Shown here one piece after another: positions 28,140 through 38,495 of a stretch of DNA of 64,000 nt (within the stretch, counting starts at the first letter, position 1; each line of letters opens with the position of its first letter). The stretch is from assembly GCF_013201625.1 (NCBI RefSeq), contig NZ_CP053839.1, positions 1,488,001-1,552,000 of the forward strand, in the 5' to 3' direction. Origin of the DNA: Aliarcobacter lanthieri (lineage in GTDB: Bacteria; Campylobacterota; Campylobacteria; Campylobacterales; Arcobacteraceae). The position numbers and the translations under genes are program-made. The notes below the pieces were generated by a model, which saw only the letters and a list, made by a program, of their open reading frames with translations, was not told where the DNA came from and ran no database searches.

Positions 28140-29021
28140 CTACTTCTGTCTTAAAATAATAATCGTAGCAAATGCAGATAATAAAATACCAAATAAAACT
28201 CCAATAGATATAGTCTGTCCTTCAAATAAAAACATTAAAATAGCAACAATTGCTGGATTTAGATAAATATAAGCCATTATCTTTTTTGCACCTAAAATTA
28301 AAGTTGCTTTTTGATATAAAATTAGAGTCATTATAGTAGTTCCAATAACTAAATATAATAAAGAGTATAGATGATTTAATTCTATTTTATTCCATTCATA
28401 AGGTATATTTAGAATTTGCATAGTTAAACTCATCCATATAATTCCACCCAAAAGTGTAGCAAAAACTAAAACTAATAATTCATCTTTTTTACTATACAAA
28501 AGTTTTATAAATATTGGGTATAACGCCATAGAAAATGATGCAATCAAAAATACAATATCACCATTATTCAAATTCAAAGCTAGAAATAAACTAAAATCAG
28601 CTTTAAATACAACAATACAAGTTGATATAATTCCTAAAATATATATAAATAATTGTTTTAAAGGGATTTTCTCTTTAAAAAAGAATATACATAAAATTGC
28701 TGTCATCAAAGGTACTAAAGTATAAATTGTACCTGTATTTAGAACTGTTGTATCTTCTAAAGCTTTTAACATTCCAATAAAATATAAAGTATATACAAGA
28801 CTAACAATCAAAGCCTTTGGAAGTACTTGAACTACTTTTTTTAATCTAGTTTTATTAAAAATAACAACTGGAGATAAAAAAAGTAATGCCAAAACAAACC
28901 TAAACAGAGTTAAAGATGTTGGATCAATAACATTTGCTAGTTTTTGTGAAGCCAAAAATGATCCAGCAATTAAAATAGTTGCAATAGTTGCTAAAATATG
29001 AGCCTTTAAAGTTTCACTCAA
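28140..29021 (-). CDS. EamA/DMT family transporter
   Basis: A 293-residue membrane protein with about ten hydrophobic helices arranged as two repeated EamA halves, typical of drug/metabolite exporters. An early Asp-Pro turn (NVIDPTSLTLFRFVLA) and the charged F-F-K-E-K-I-P-L segment at the end of helix 4 match the family. The substrate is unknown. It is convergent with lpdA and divergent from the guanidinium exporter, but there is no sign that the riboswitch controls it. Confidence 0.88.
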   Translation of the reverse strand: MSETLKAHILATIATILIAGSFLASQKLANVIDPTSLTLFRFVLALLFLSPVVIFNKTRLKKVVQVLPKALIVSLVYTLYFIGMLKALEDTTVLNTGTIYTLVPLMTAILCIFFFKEKIPLKQLFIYILGIISTCIVVFKADFSLFLALNLNNGDIVFLIASFSMALYPIFIKLLYSKKDELLVLVFATLLGGIIWMSLTMQILNIPYEWNKIELNHLYSLLYLVIGTTIMTLILYQKATLILGAKKIMAYIYLNPAIVAILMFLFEGQTISIGVLFGILLSAFATIIILRQK

Positions 29022-29090
29022 AGAAAATCCTTATCAAGTTTTAAATTAATTCCCATTTTATCGAATTTTTAATAAAATATGTTCCTAAAA

Positions 29091-29131
29091 GCAGGGACGA
29101 CCCTGCCTCTTTATTCATAGAGGACGGCCTC
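29091..29131 (+). promoter_or_regulatory. Guanidine-II (mini-ykkC) riboswitch
   Basis: Two adjacent hairpins have the diagnostic ACGR tetraloops. P1 is GCAGGG-ACGA-CCCTGC (29091-29106). P2 is GAGG-ACGG-CCTC (29120-29131). A 13-base linker joins them, and a ribosome-binding site (AAAAGGA, 29141-29147) follows 9 bases after P2, before the ATG at 29153. Guanidine-II RNAs bind one guanidinium per hairpin and free the ribosome-binding site. The downstream gene is a Gdx/SugE exporter, the typical partner. This is seen directly in the sequence and matches a known class. Confidence 0.93.
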
Positions 29132-29152
29132 AACTTAAAAAAAAGGATTTTT

Positions 29153-29470
29153 ATGAGTTGGATTATACTCTTCTTAGCTGGAATATTTGAGGTGGTTTGG
29201 GCTGTTGGCTTAAAATATAGTGAAGGTTTTACAAAATTAACTCCTAGCATAATTACTATTGTTACTATGATTATAAGTTTTTACCTTCTTAGTCTTGCAT
29301 TAAAATCTCTTCCATTAGGAACTGCTTACGCTGTTTGGGTAGGAATTGGAACTATTGGTACAGTTATTGCAGGTATATTTTTATTTGATGAATCTATGAA
29401 TATTATTAGAGTAATTAGTATTTTATTTATTCTATTAGGTATTATAGGACTTAAACTTACTACAAATTAA
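29153..29470 (+). CDS. gdx: Guanidinium exporter of the SMR family (Gdx/SugE)
   Basis: A 105-residue small multidrug resistance protein with four membrane helices. The proton/substrate-binding Glu13 lies in [14 protein letters not shown], and [18 protein letters not shown] in helix 3 is the Gdx/SugE signature separating it from EmrE-type pumps. It exports guanidinium in exchange for protons. Control by the guanidine-II riboswitch immediately upstream makes the function assignment strong. Its last 11 bases overlap the end of the convergent histidine kinase gene. Confidence 0.94.
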   Translation: MSWIILFLAGIFEVVWAVGLKYSEGFTKLTPSIITIVTMIISFYLLSLALKSLPLGTAYAVWVGIGTIGTVIAGIFLFDESMNIIRVISILFILLGIIGLKLTTN

Positions 29471-30602
29471 AAGTATAGATAAATGTTGTTCCAGAGTTTT
29501 CTCTGGAAACAACATCTATTTTTATACTATTTTTTTTACAAATATTTTTTACAATACTAAGCCCTATTCCAAATCCACCAGTTATATTATCACCTCTATA
29601 ATATCTTTCAAAAATTGTACTAGTATCTTTTATACCAACACCTTCATCTTTGAAAATTAATTTTACAAAAGTACCTTCCTTTTCCAAAGTAACATATATA
29701 TTTGAGTCATTTTTTGAGTATTTTATAGCATTTGATAAGTTATTATCAATCAATCTAAAAGCTTCTATTTCATTGAAATATATATTTATATTTGTCTGTA
29801 TATTTTTGTGAAAAACTATATTTTTACTTACGGCTAAGTCATTAAAAAATTCAACTCTTTTTTCTAAAAAACTTGAAAAATCAATAGTAGTTTTTAGTTC
29901 TTTCACTTCATTTTGTTGCATATAATATTCTAAATCTTCATATATAATTGTCATATTCTTAAGTGCTGATTTTACTCTTAATATATTTTTATCATTTCTT
30001 AATCTCATAGATAACATATCTATATTTATTCTAGCAACTCCAATAGGAGTTTTAAGTTCATGCATTGCATCCTTCAAAAACTCATCAAGATAAATATTTA
30101 ACTTTTTATATGGTTCAATACTTTGTTTTATAACAAAAAATGAAAGTAAAAATATAAATACACTTACAAGTAAAAGTAAAATTAGAGCATTATAAATAAC
30201 TTCACTATAATCAATATTTTTACAAACAACCAAAAAAGAAGCACCTAAAATATTAGATTCTAAATACTCTTTATAACAGAATTTATCATTAAAATTTTTA
30301 AAATCTTCATCAAAAAGTTCTATTGAACTATTTGTATAAAAAATCTCTTTTTTATTTTTATCAAAAATAGATGAAAAGAATATATTTGATCGGGGGTAAT
30401 AAAAAATATCATTATTTTGTTTTTCAAAATTTTCTATTTTTAAAACAATTTGATTTGAGTAATTTTGTAAATCTAATTTATCTTTAATATTTTGATTTTT
30501 TATTGTTGCATCTATATAAAAATATATTGGAATAAAAGCTATCAACAAGCTAATTGATACTTGTATTACAATATATTTTATTTCTAATTTACTGTTTATC
30601 AA
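29460..30602 (-). CDS. Membrane sensor histidine kinase
   Basis: A 380-residue kinase. Two transmembrane helices (about 11-31 and 136-158) enclose a periplasmic region of about 105 residues. The phospho-acceptor His181 is in [10 protein letters not shown], the N box is [14 protein letters not shown], the G1 box is DEGVGIK and the G2 box is [12 protein letters not shown]. It has no HAMP of usual length. Its start overlaps the response regulator by 14 bases. Neighbouring Cache protein and TsdA-like cytochrome suggest it senses a sulfur or electron-acceptor signal, which is inference. Confidence 0.92.
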   Translation of the reverse strand: MINSKLEIKYIVIQVSISLLIAFIPIYFYIDATIKNQNIKDKLDLQNYSNQIVLKIENFEKQNNDIFYYPRSNIFFSSIFDKNKKEIFYTNSSIELFDEDFKNFNDKFCYKEYLESNILGASFLVVCKNIDYSEVIYNALILLLLVSVFIFLLSFFVIKQSIEPYKKLNIYLDEFLKDAMHELKTPIGVARINIDMLSMRLRNDKNILRVKSALKNMTIIYEDLEYYMQQNEVKELKTTIDFSSFLEKRVEFFNDLAVSKNIVFHKNIQTNINIYFNEIEAFRLIDNNLSNAIKYSKNDSNIYVTLEKEGTFVKLIFKDEGVGIKDTSTIFERYYRGDNITGGFGIGLSIVKNICKKNSIKIDVVSRENSGTTFIYTFNL

Positions 30603-31251
30603 TCTTATATCCTAAAAATCTCTTAGTCTTTATAAAATCCTTATGAGTTTTTTCTCTAACTCTTTTTATACACATTCTAATATCTGCATAAGATATATCT
30701 TTATTTTCCCAAACATTTTCATGTAAACTCTCAATAGATACAAAAAAACCCCTATTTTGTACCAAAAAAGATACAAGTTCAAGCTCTTTTGATGAAAGTT
30801 CTACAACAACATCATCTTTATATAAAATAGATTTTTTTATACTATACTTAAATCCAAAATCTAGCTCAATTCCATCATCACTTGTCTTAAAATGATTTTT
30901 TATAACCTGCTCTATTCTAAACTTCAATTCTATCATATCAAAAGGTTTTCTTATATAATCATTACATCCTAAAGTATAACCACGACTCAAATCCTTTATA
31001 TCAGTAAGTGAAGTTAAAATAATAATAGGAGTATCAATAGAAGCTTCTCTTACATATTGTACTAGAGAAAAACCATCCATTTTAGGAACTCTTATATCAA
31101 GTAGAAGTAAATCATATTTTTTATCAAAAATAGCATGTAAAGCATCTTCACCATTTTCAAAATCATCAACTAAAAAATCTAATTCTTCTAAAAACTCTTT
31201 TATAGATATTTTATATAAATAATCATCTTCAAGTAACAAAACTTTTATCAT
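30589..31251 (-). CDS. OmpR-family response regulator
   Basis: A 220-residue regulator. The receiver domain has the acidic pair in LLLEDDY, phospho-acceptor Asp52 in LLLLDIRVPKMDG, a switch Thr in IILTSLTD and Lys in YIRKPFDM. The C-terminal winged-helix DNA-binding domain (about 130-220) contains ELSSKELELVSFLVQNRG and RMCIKRVREK. It overlaps both the kinase downstream and the Cache protein upstream by a few bases, so the four genes are co-translated. Confidence 0.94.
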   Translation of the reverse strand: MIKVLLLEDDYLYKISIKEFLEELDFLVDDFENGEDALHAIFDKKYDLLLLDIRVPKMDGFSLVQYVREASIDTPIIILTSLTDIKDLSRGYTLGCNDYIRKPFDMIELKFRIEQVIKNHFKTSDDGIELDFGFKYSIKKSILYKDDVVVELSSKELELVSFLVQNRGFFVSIESLHENVWENKDISYADIRMCIKRVREKTHKDFIKTKRFLGYKIDKQ

Positions 31252-32189
31252 CTTATTATTATCTCTTTTATTTGGTTATTTTTAAAATCTTTTTTATCTT
31301 GTTTTATAGTTATATCTCCCAAATATTCATATTTTGGTAAGTATGAAAAATTCTTTATATTTTTATCAAAACATATAAGTAATACTCCAACACTACTATT
31401 TTCAAAATTTCCTAATGGAATTTGTGTAATTATTTTATCTTTTGTTTCATAGTAAAATTTATCATTTTTTAAATATTCTGGATTTTTTGATAAAATTTCA
31501 AATAAATTTTTATTAAAACTATTTTGTAAAATTATAAAATTCTCCAAAATTTTGTTACTTTTATGATATTCTGCAATATCTAAATATTTTGTTTCAAGTA
31601 ATACTAAAGAATTTATTCCAAAAGCTTTTAATCTTTCAACCAACAAACTAAAATCTACAATAACTTCAATAGAACCTATAAAAGTATTATTTCTATCAAA
31701 AATAGGAGCTATAGCTTTTATATTAAATCTTTTACCTAATTCACTTGAAACATAAGGTTCTTGTGTATTTTTTACTTTAACAAGTCCTTCTCTAAAACTT
31801 TCTAGTTTTAAACCAAAATCCTTGTCTTCCCAACTTCTAGTAAAAACTTCTAAATCTTTTGTATGAATTTGTATATCAATTTTTTGTTTTGTATATGTTT
31901 TTATAATCTCTATAAGTTTTACAAGCTCTTTTTTTAACTCTATATTTTTATTTTGACTTAAATTTTCTATAATATCTTGATTTTTAGAAAACATTAAAGC
32001 TAAAGATAAAGCTTGATTTTTTTGATTCTCTAGTTCATTTTGTGCAATTTGTACTTGGTTTGATACTAAAATATCTAAAGTTCTTTGATTTAGTATATTG
32101 TTATATTTATATAAGAAATATAATAAAATAGCTATAAATAAGGCGAACAGAATAAAAGTTTTTTTATATGATTTAAAAAGAAGTATCAT
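31248..32189 (-). CDS. Membrane-anchored Cache-like sensor protein without output domain
   Basis: A 313-residue protein with one N-terminal transmembrane helix (about 10-28) and then an entirely extracytoplasmic region resembling a Cache ligand-binding domain: a long helix with SLALMFSKNQDI, then RSWEDKDFG and the strand pattern IKAIAPIFDRNNTFIGSIEVIVDF. There is no second membrane helix, HAMP, MCP, GGDEF or kinase part, so it cannot signal alone. It overlaps the response regulator gene by 4 bases and follows the TsdA-like gene by 15. I infer an accessory periplasmic sensor presenting its signal to the neighbouring kinase. Confidence 0.82.
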   Translation of the reverse strand: MILLFKSYKKTFILFALFIAILLYFLYKYNNILNQRTLDILVSNQVQIAQNELENQKNQALSLALMFSKNQDIIENLSQNKNIELKKELVKLIEIIKTYTKQKIDIQIHTKDLEVFTRSWEDKDFGLKLESFREGLVKVKNTQEPYVSSELGKRFNIKAIAPIFDRNNTFIGSIEVIVDFSLLVERLKAFGINSLVLLETKYLDIAEYHKSNKILENFIILQNSFNKNLFEILSKNPEYLKNDKFYYETKDKIITQIPLGNFENSSVGVLLICFDKNIKNFSYLPKYEYLGDITIKQDKKDFKNNQIKEIIIR

Positions 32190-32204
32190 AAAGATACTCC
32201 TTTT

Positions 32205-33203
32205 TTATTTGTTAGTTTTGATAAATTGCCCAAATGGCCCAAATTTTCTTTCAATTGGATCTTTTCCTTCTATATAAGTATCAGGAGCTTTTACAGATAA
32301 ATCTGGGAAATCTTTTTCTCTATTTGCTTTCTCAGGTCTTTCATGCTCATCTAAATTCATATAAACTGCAACATCATAAGCTTCTTCATCTGTCAATATT
32401 GGATTTTCATGTGTAGCACCTAAAGGCATATTAGCTTTAATAAAGTCCATAGCTTTTAAAGTTCTGTACATTCCTGCACCTTTATTGTAGCTATCTGGTC
32501 CCCATAATGGTGGATATAAATATCCATTTGCTTTACCTTCATTTTTGATACCTTCACCATTCTCACCGTGGCAAGAAGCACATTGCATATCATACACAAC
32601 TTTTCCTTTAACTGGATCTGCTGCTTTTGTTTGTATCATTTTTCTATTAACTTCAGATAAACTTGTTCCTTCAACTTTTGTCCCGATTGGAACACCTAAA
32701 CTTAACCAATACATATAAGCTTCCATAGCTTTCATTTCTTTGCTTTCAACTGGAAGTGATTTTCCACTCATACTTCTTTCCATACAGCCATTGATTCTAT
32801 CAGCTAAAGTTCCAATAGTATCTTCTCTTGGTCTATATTGTGGGAATGAAGCAAATATTCCAACAAATGGTGCTGCATAAGGTTTTGTTCCAGCGTCAAG
32901 GTGACAGCTTTGACATGAAAGATTATTTCCAGCATATCTCATGTTTTTATCTTCAACTTCAGGACCTATATATTTATAAGTATGAACAACTAACTCTTTT
33001 CCATATTTGATTAAATCACCAAATTGATTATTTGGAAGAGTACTCTCATCTGGAATTTTATACTCTGCTTTTGGACCTTCATATTTGAATCCTATATCAT
33101 TTCTTTCTTTGATAAGTTTTTTCTCAAACTTAACAATTTCTGCAGAAGACAATGAACTCATAGCCAACATAGATAATGTTGCAACAGTTATAATCTTTTT
33201 CAT
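32205..33203 (-). CDS. tsdA: TsdA-like dihaem cytochrome c (thiosulfate dehydrogenase/tetrathionate reductase)
   Basis: A 332-residue periplasmic protein with a signal peptide (residues 1-21). Haem-binding motifs are CQSCH (97-101) and CASCH (208-212). The hallmark RINGCMERSM around Cys140 corresponds to the cysteine that ligates the active-site haem in TsdA. Segments LDAGTKPYAAPFVG and FPQYRPRE are also TsdA-like. TsdA interconverts thiosulfate and tetrathionate. It heads the Cache-regulator-kinase cluster. Direction of catalysis is not predictable here. Confidence 0.85.
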   Translation of the reverse strand: MKKIITVATLSMLAMSSLSSAEIVKFEKKLIKERNDIGFKYEGPKAEYKIPDESTLPNNQFGDLIKYGKELVVHTYKYIGPEVEDKNMRYAGNNLSCQSCHLDAGTKPYAAPFVGIFASFPQYRPREDTIGTLADRINGCMERSMSGKSLPVESKEMKAMEAYMYWLSLGVPIGTKVEGTSLSEVNRKMIQTKAADPVKGKVVYDMQCASCHGENGEGIKNEGKANGYLYPPLWGPDSYNKGAGMYRTLKAMDFIKANMPLGATHENPILTDEEAYDVAVYMNLDEHERPEKANREKDFPDLSVKAPDTYIEGKDPIERKFGPFGQFIKTNK

Positions 33204-33267
33204 AAATAATTCCTCCTACTATTTATATTAAAAGAACTATACCTATTGTAGATAACTTGAATGTAAC

Positions 33268-33306
33268 AAATACTTGCAACTATAAAGATTATAATTGCAA
33301 ATATTT
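33268..33306 (-). terminator. Hairpin between TonB receptor and TsdA-like gene
   Basis: On the minus strand AAATATTTGCAA pairs with TTGCAAGTATTT (12 pairs, one G-U) around a 15-base loop, 14 bases after the receptor stop. The tail is only moderately U-rich. It could terminate the receptor transcript. Confidence 0.45.
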
Positions 33307-33319
33307 GGATAGTATTATT

Positions 33320-35677
33320 CTAAAACTCCATTTTCATAGAAAATGCAACACTTCTCGGGTCTCCTAACATTGCACTATGTGTCCAATAAACTTCATCTGT
33401 TAAGTTATGTACATTTAGATTAAAAGTAGTTGGAAAGTTATCTATCTTTGTTTTATATCTAAGTCCTACATCATATACTGTATAACTTGGTATAATATCT
33501 GTATTTGTATCATTTCCATATTTTTTACCTGTATAGTATGCTCCACCATTTATTGCTAAACCTTTAACAAATGGAATTTCATATTCTGCATAAATTTTTG
33601 CCATTTTTGTTGCTGCATTTATTGGTTTATTTCCTTCAATAGATTTATTACTATGTTTTTCTACACTTAAATCCATAAAAGTTCCACCAGCAATAATTGT
33701 AAGATTATCTGTAACTTTTCCAGTTGCTGTAAGTTCAAATCCTTGATGAATAGCTTCACCATCTTGTGTTAAAGTTGGTTTTGGTGTTGTCGTATTATCA
33801 ATATAGCTATTTGCTTTTTCAATCCTAAATAATGCTCCAGTTAATAAAACAGATTCATTTAAACTATATTTTGCTCCAACTTCATATTGTTTACTTTTAT
33901 ATGGGTCTAAAAAATCTCCCTCATTTTGATACACACTACCAACAGTTTCTCCAGCTTCTAAACTTTCTATATATGTTACATAAGTAGTTAAGTTTTCAAA
34001 AGGTTTATAAATAAGAGATAAAGTAGGAGTAAGTTCTGATTTATCATATTTTGTATCATTAGAGTAACTTTTATTTATAACTGTTGCATAATTTACTCCA
34101 ACTAATGCACTCCATTGTTCATTAAATACAATATCATCACCTATTAAAATATTTTTATACTGTTTCTTTTCCCAAGGTTTTCTAGGAGTTGTTCCTATCG
34201 TTCCAATTCCCCAAGGAAGTTGATAAAAATCACTCATTGTTACATTTTTAAAATCATTTAAAGCAACATCATTTTTTAATCCATAACCAATCCAATCATC
34301 ATCACTTATAGAAAATTTGTATGAATTAAATGAAGTTCCAAAAGTTAAAGTATGATTTATTCCAAAAGTATCAAAATTCGAATCTAAAAAGATATTTGCA
34401 CCATAGTTATCTGTTTCTCTATATCCATATCTCCAATAACTTGTATCATTTGCTTTTACTATTCTATCTTGAACATTCATAATTATATTATTTACATAAG
34501 AAAGTACATTTTCATACATAAAATTTGTTCTTAAAGTAAAAGTATCATCTATATTATATTTGATATTATTTTCAAATTTATCAGATTTATATTTTTCTTC
34601 TACTAAATCGGGATTATAGCTTTTATTTTTCTTTATAACTGAACGGTCGTTAATAGTATTAATGGTAGTAAATCCACCATTAGTAGTTTTTTCATTTCTT
34701 GTATATTTAATATCTATATAGAAATTATCAGTTGGTTTCCAATCAAATATTAAGCTTCCTGCTTTTTGCTCACCATCTACTTTTGAAGCTGATTTTCCAT
34801 CTAAATAAAATAAATTTGCTCTATATCCAAAAGTATTTTTGTCATCAATCTGTCCACTTAAATCAATATGTGCAAAGTTTTGACTTCCACCATAGTTCCC
34901 AATACTTACATTTGCTAAATTTTCAATAGTTGGTTTTTTAGTTATATAATTTACTGCTCCTCCAACTCTTCCACCACCATATAAAAAGCCAGTTGCTCCA
35001 CTTATGATTTCAACTCTTTCAATATCATACATCATTGGTGTAGTAGAATATATATCTGCACTTGGAATCCCATTTATAATAGGAAAACTTGAGTTAAATC
35101 CTCTCATAGTTACATGTTGTGTATCTATTCCTGTTTGAGCAAACCTTCCTGTTTCTTGAGTTATTGGATTCATTTTATATATTTGATTCATATCCGCGGC
35201 AACTATATTTTCGATTAAATCTTTTGAGATTATACTCATTGAGTAAGGTGTATCTTCTAAACTTCTTTTTCCCCAAAGTCCAACACCTGTTATATTTTCA
35301 GTTAAATATCCACTTTCAGCACTTCCATTTTTATAGCTTTCATTTACAGAAATTGTATCTATAACTGTTGTTTTTGAAAAACCATTTACTGCTTTTGGTT
35401 TATCTATTATATATATTATCCCTTCTTCTTCTACTGCTTTTAATTCTTCAGTTTCTAAGACTTTATTTAAACTGTTTATTACCCCCCCCCCGAAACTCAT
35501 TTTGCTATCATCAACTTTCCTATCCTTCAAGCTTTTTGATTTTGAAATATAACTTACCTTATACTCTTTTACTATACTATCTACTGCCTCTTGCAAACTT
35601 ATCTCTTTTGCATTTAACATTGTTCCACTTATCATCATTGATGTTACTACTGAAACAAAAACTTTATTCTTCATCAT
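33320..35677 (-). CDS. TonB-dependent (siderophore-type) outer-membrane receptor with STN domain and G10 tract
   Basis: A 785-residue receptor. A signal peptide (about 1-23) is followed by a secretin/TonB short N-terminal (STN) domain (about 24-95), as in FecA/FpvA-type transducers. The plug domain has NITGVGLWGKRSLEDTPYS, MRGFNSSFP and GATGFLYGGGRVGGAVNY. The barrel ends in the terminal aromatic signature SVAFSMKMEF. A run of ten G on the coding strand (35482-35491) encodes FGGGV near residue 62. The frame is open here, so this copy is ON. No sigma/anti-sigma partner is adjacent, although STN domains usually have one. Confidence 0.93.
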   Translation of the reverse strand: MMKNKVFVSVVTSMMISGTMLNAKEISLQEAVDSIVKEYKVSYISKSKSLKDRKVDDSKMSFGGGVINSLNKVLETEELKAVEEEGIIYIIDKPKAVNGFSKTTVIDTISVNESYKNGSAESGYLTENITGVGLWGKRSLEDTPYSMSIISKDLIENIVAADMNQIYKMNPITQETGRFAQTGIDTQHVTMRGFNSSFPIINGIPSADIYSTTPMMYDIERVEIISGATGFLYGGGRVGGAVNYITKKPTIENLANVSIGNYGGSQNFAHIDLSGQIDDKNTFGYRANLFYLDGKSASKVDGEQKAGSLIFDWKPTDNFYIDIKYTRNEKTTNGGFTTINTINDRSVIKKNKSYNPDLVEEKYKSDKFENNIKYNIDDTFTLRTNFMYENVLSYVNNIIMNVQDRIVKANDTSYWRYGYRETDNYGANIFLDSNFDTFGINHTLTFGTSFNSYKFSISDDDWIGYGLKNDVALNDFKNVTMSDFYQLPWGIGTIGTTPRKPWEKKQYKNILIGDDIVFNEQWSALVGVNYATVINKSYSNDTKYDKSELTPTLSLIYKPFENLTTYVTYIESLEAGETVGSVYQNEGDFLDPYKSKQYEVGAKYSLNESVLLTGALFRIEKANSYIDNTTTPKPTLTQDGEAIHQGFELTATGKVTDNLTIIAGGTFMDLSVEKHSNKSIEGNKPINAATKMAKIYAEYEIPFVKGLAINGGAYYTGKKYGNDTNTDIIPSYTVYDVGLRYKTKIDNFPTTFNLNVHNLTDEVYWTHSAMLGDPRSVAFSMKMEF
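35482..35491 (-). repeat. Homopolymeric G10 tract in coding strand
   Basis: Ten consecutive C on the plus strand, read as G10 within the receptor gene about 190 bases after its start. It is the only G/C homopolymer this long that I noticed in a very AT-rich window. Poly-G tracts of this length in Campylobacterota are known slipped-strand hotspots, so gain or loss of a base would truncate the receptor. Confidence 0.85.
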
Positions 35678-36738
<1,061 letters not shown>

Positions 36739-36797
36739 CAACAAAGTTAAACACTTTTTAAATATTGTTTAAATCAATACCAATTAAGGAGATTTAT

Positions 36798-38492
36798 TTG
36801 AAAAATCAAATTATAGAAAAGAAATTTAATATTAAAGATATGTTATTTAATAATGGCATAGTGAATTTATATCAATTTTTAAGAGAGAAAAATTTTGAGT
36901 TAGAGTATAAATTAACACAAAATGAATTGATTTTAAAAATAAATTCGCAAAATCAAGATGAAATTTATAATCAAATTTTAAATACTTTTTTAAAAGACAA
37001 TAAAATAGTCTATCAAACAAATAACGATAGATGGTATTTTGATGAAAATAAAATGGATTTTGTTTTAGATAAAAAATTTGACACAAAAGGTGGCCAAAAA
37101 AATGATTTACGCAATGGAGTTTATCTTTATAAAAAAATTTCAGAATTAGGTTTATCAAGAGATGAAACAGAAAAGCTTTACATTGATTTTTGTGAAAGAG
37201 AAAATTTAAAACCTGAAAAAGAATCAAATGGAACATTAAAAGTTCCAAATAAAAAGAATGAAGTTATTATTTCAATAACACTTGATGAAGCAATTAAAAG
37301 ATTTAGTAAATATTTTGTAAGTAATGATATTTTATCGATTGATTCAAAAATACACTCTTTTGAAGATGGACAGAACTATTTTCATGATATGCTAAATCAA
37401 CCAAAAAGTTATAAGATTGATAAATGGAATGCTTTAATTTATTGGTTTGGTGGAAGAACAAAACGATTTTATAATTACTCTTATTTTATCTATCCTAATT
37501 CTTCCAATTTAGAATCTTTAAATACATTTAAAGAGTTTTTAAAAATAGATGATGACCGAATAGAATATAGAGGTAAAGATGATAAGATAGTTACTACATC
37601 TTCAAATATAGATTTTTTTAAAGTTCTTAGTAAAGATGAGATTACAAATCAACATTTTTATATATCTAATCATTCAGAAGAGTTTGAAATAAAGTTTTTT
37701 ATGTATCTATTTTCAATAATATATCATATTGAAGAAGAGGCTAAATCTTTTGAAGATAGTGATTTTGCTTTATTATTTGATGAAGATGTAGAAGAATATT
37801 CTAAATTGTTATTTGAATTATTACAATATTTAAGTTTTGTAATTTATACAGATGATGGTACATTTAAAACATCTTTAAATGAATATACAAAAGCTTATAA
37901 ATTAATTCATTTCTTTCAAATATTAAAAGAGAAAAATTTATTAAAATATTTAAGTGATATATTTCAAATATTTTCTTTATCTCAAAAGAAAAATGAGTTA
38001 AACTTAAATTTGAAAAATTGGTGTAAAAACTTGCTTAATTTTCAAGATTTAAGAAAAGATTATTATTTGGTAAGTTTTAATATTTTAAAAAATGATTCAA
38101 GAGGTTTTGGAAAAACACTTTTTGACTTTGAAAAAAGTTATTTAAATTATATATTAGGAGATAAAGATATGAGTATTCATGAAGATTCAAAAATAGTAGG
38201 TGATGGTATAGGTCATTTTTGTGCAGAACTTGATGATAGAGATTTACTTTTCAAGCTAAGAAATATAAAAAACTATAAACAGTTAGTTTCATATTTTAAA
38301 GATTTAAAATTTTCATCTTTGAAAAATGAAAAAGAGTCAAGATTTTCAAAAGAGTTCAATGATTCATTGGAATCTATTTTAACAAATATTGAACAAAATT
38401 GGGAAATTGCTAGAGATTACATAGCTATCTATGCTATCGATAAATTTAAAGTAACAAATTATAAAAATTCAAAATCAAACAAAGGAGAATAA
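36798..38492 (+). CDS. cas8b: Type I-B CRISPR Cascade large subunit, Cas8b-like
   Basis: A 564-residue protein with no motif that I recognise with confidence; it is called Cas8b from its place between cas6 and cas7 and its size. I chose the TTG at 36798 because AAGGAG (36786-36791) precedes it by 6 bases. An upstream in-frame TTG at 36765 has no such site. The sequence is rich in Lys, Asn and Phe and lacks the CxxC pairs of classic Cst1 proteins. It would recognise the PAM and bind crRNA/target in Cascade. It ends 3 bases before cas7. Confidence 0.75.
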   Translation: MKNQIIEKKFNIKDMLFNNGIVNLYQFLREKNFELEYKLTQNELILKINSQNQDEIYNQILNTFLKDNKIVYQTNNDRWYFDENKMDFVLDKKFDTKGGQKNDLRNGVYLYKKISELGLSRDETEKLYIDFCERENLKPEKESNGTLKVPNKKNEVIISITLDEAIKRFSKYFVSNDILSIDSKIHSFEDGQNYFHDMLNQPKSYKIDKWNALIYWFGGRTKRFYNYSYFIYPNSSNLESLNTFKEFLKIDDDRIEYRGKDDKIVTTSSNIDFFKVLSKDEITNQHFYISNHSEEFEIKFFMYLFSIIYHIEEEAKSFEDSDFALLFDEDVEEYSKLLFELLQYLSFVIYTDDGTFKTSLNEYTKAYKLIHFFQILKEKNLLKYLSDIFQIFSLSQKKNELNLNLKNWCKNLLNFQDLRKDYYLVSFNILKNDSRGFGKTLFDFEKSYLNYILGDKDMSIHEDSKIVGDGIGHFCAELDDRDLLFKLRNIKNYKQLVSYFKDLKFSSLKNEKESRFSKEFNDSLESILTNIEQNWEIARDYIAIYAIDKFKVTNYKNSKSNKGE

Positions 38493-38495
38493 AAA

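Noticed and set aside
29041-29250. 69-residue minus-strand frame over the riboswitch
   Set aside because: It is antisense to the guanidine-II hairpins and gdx start; the riboswitch and exporter explain this DNA.
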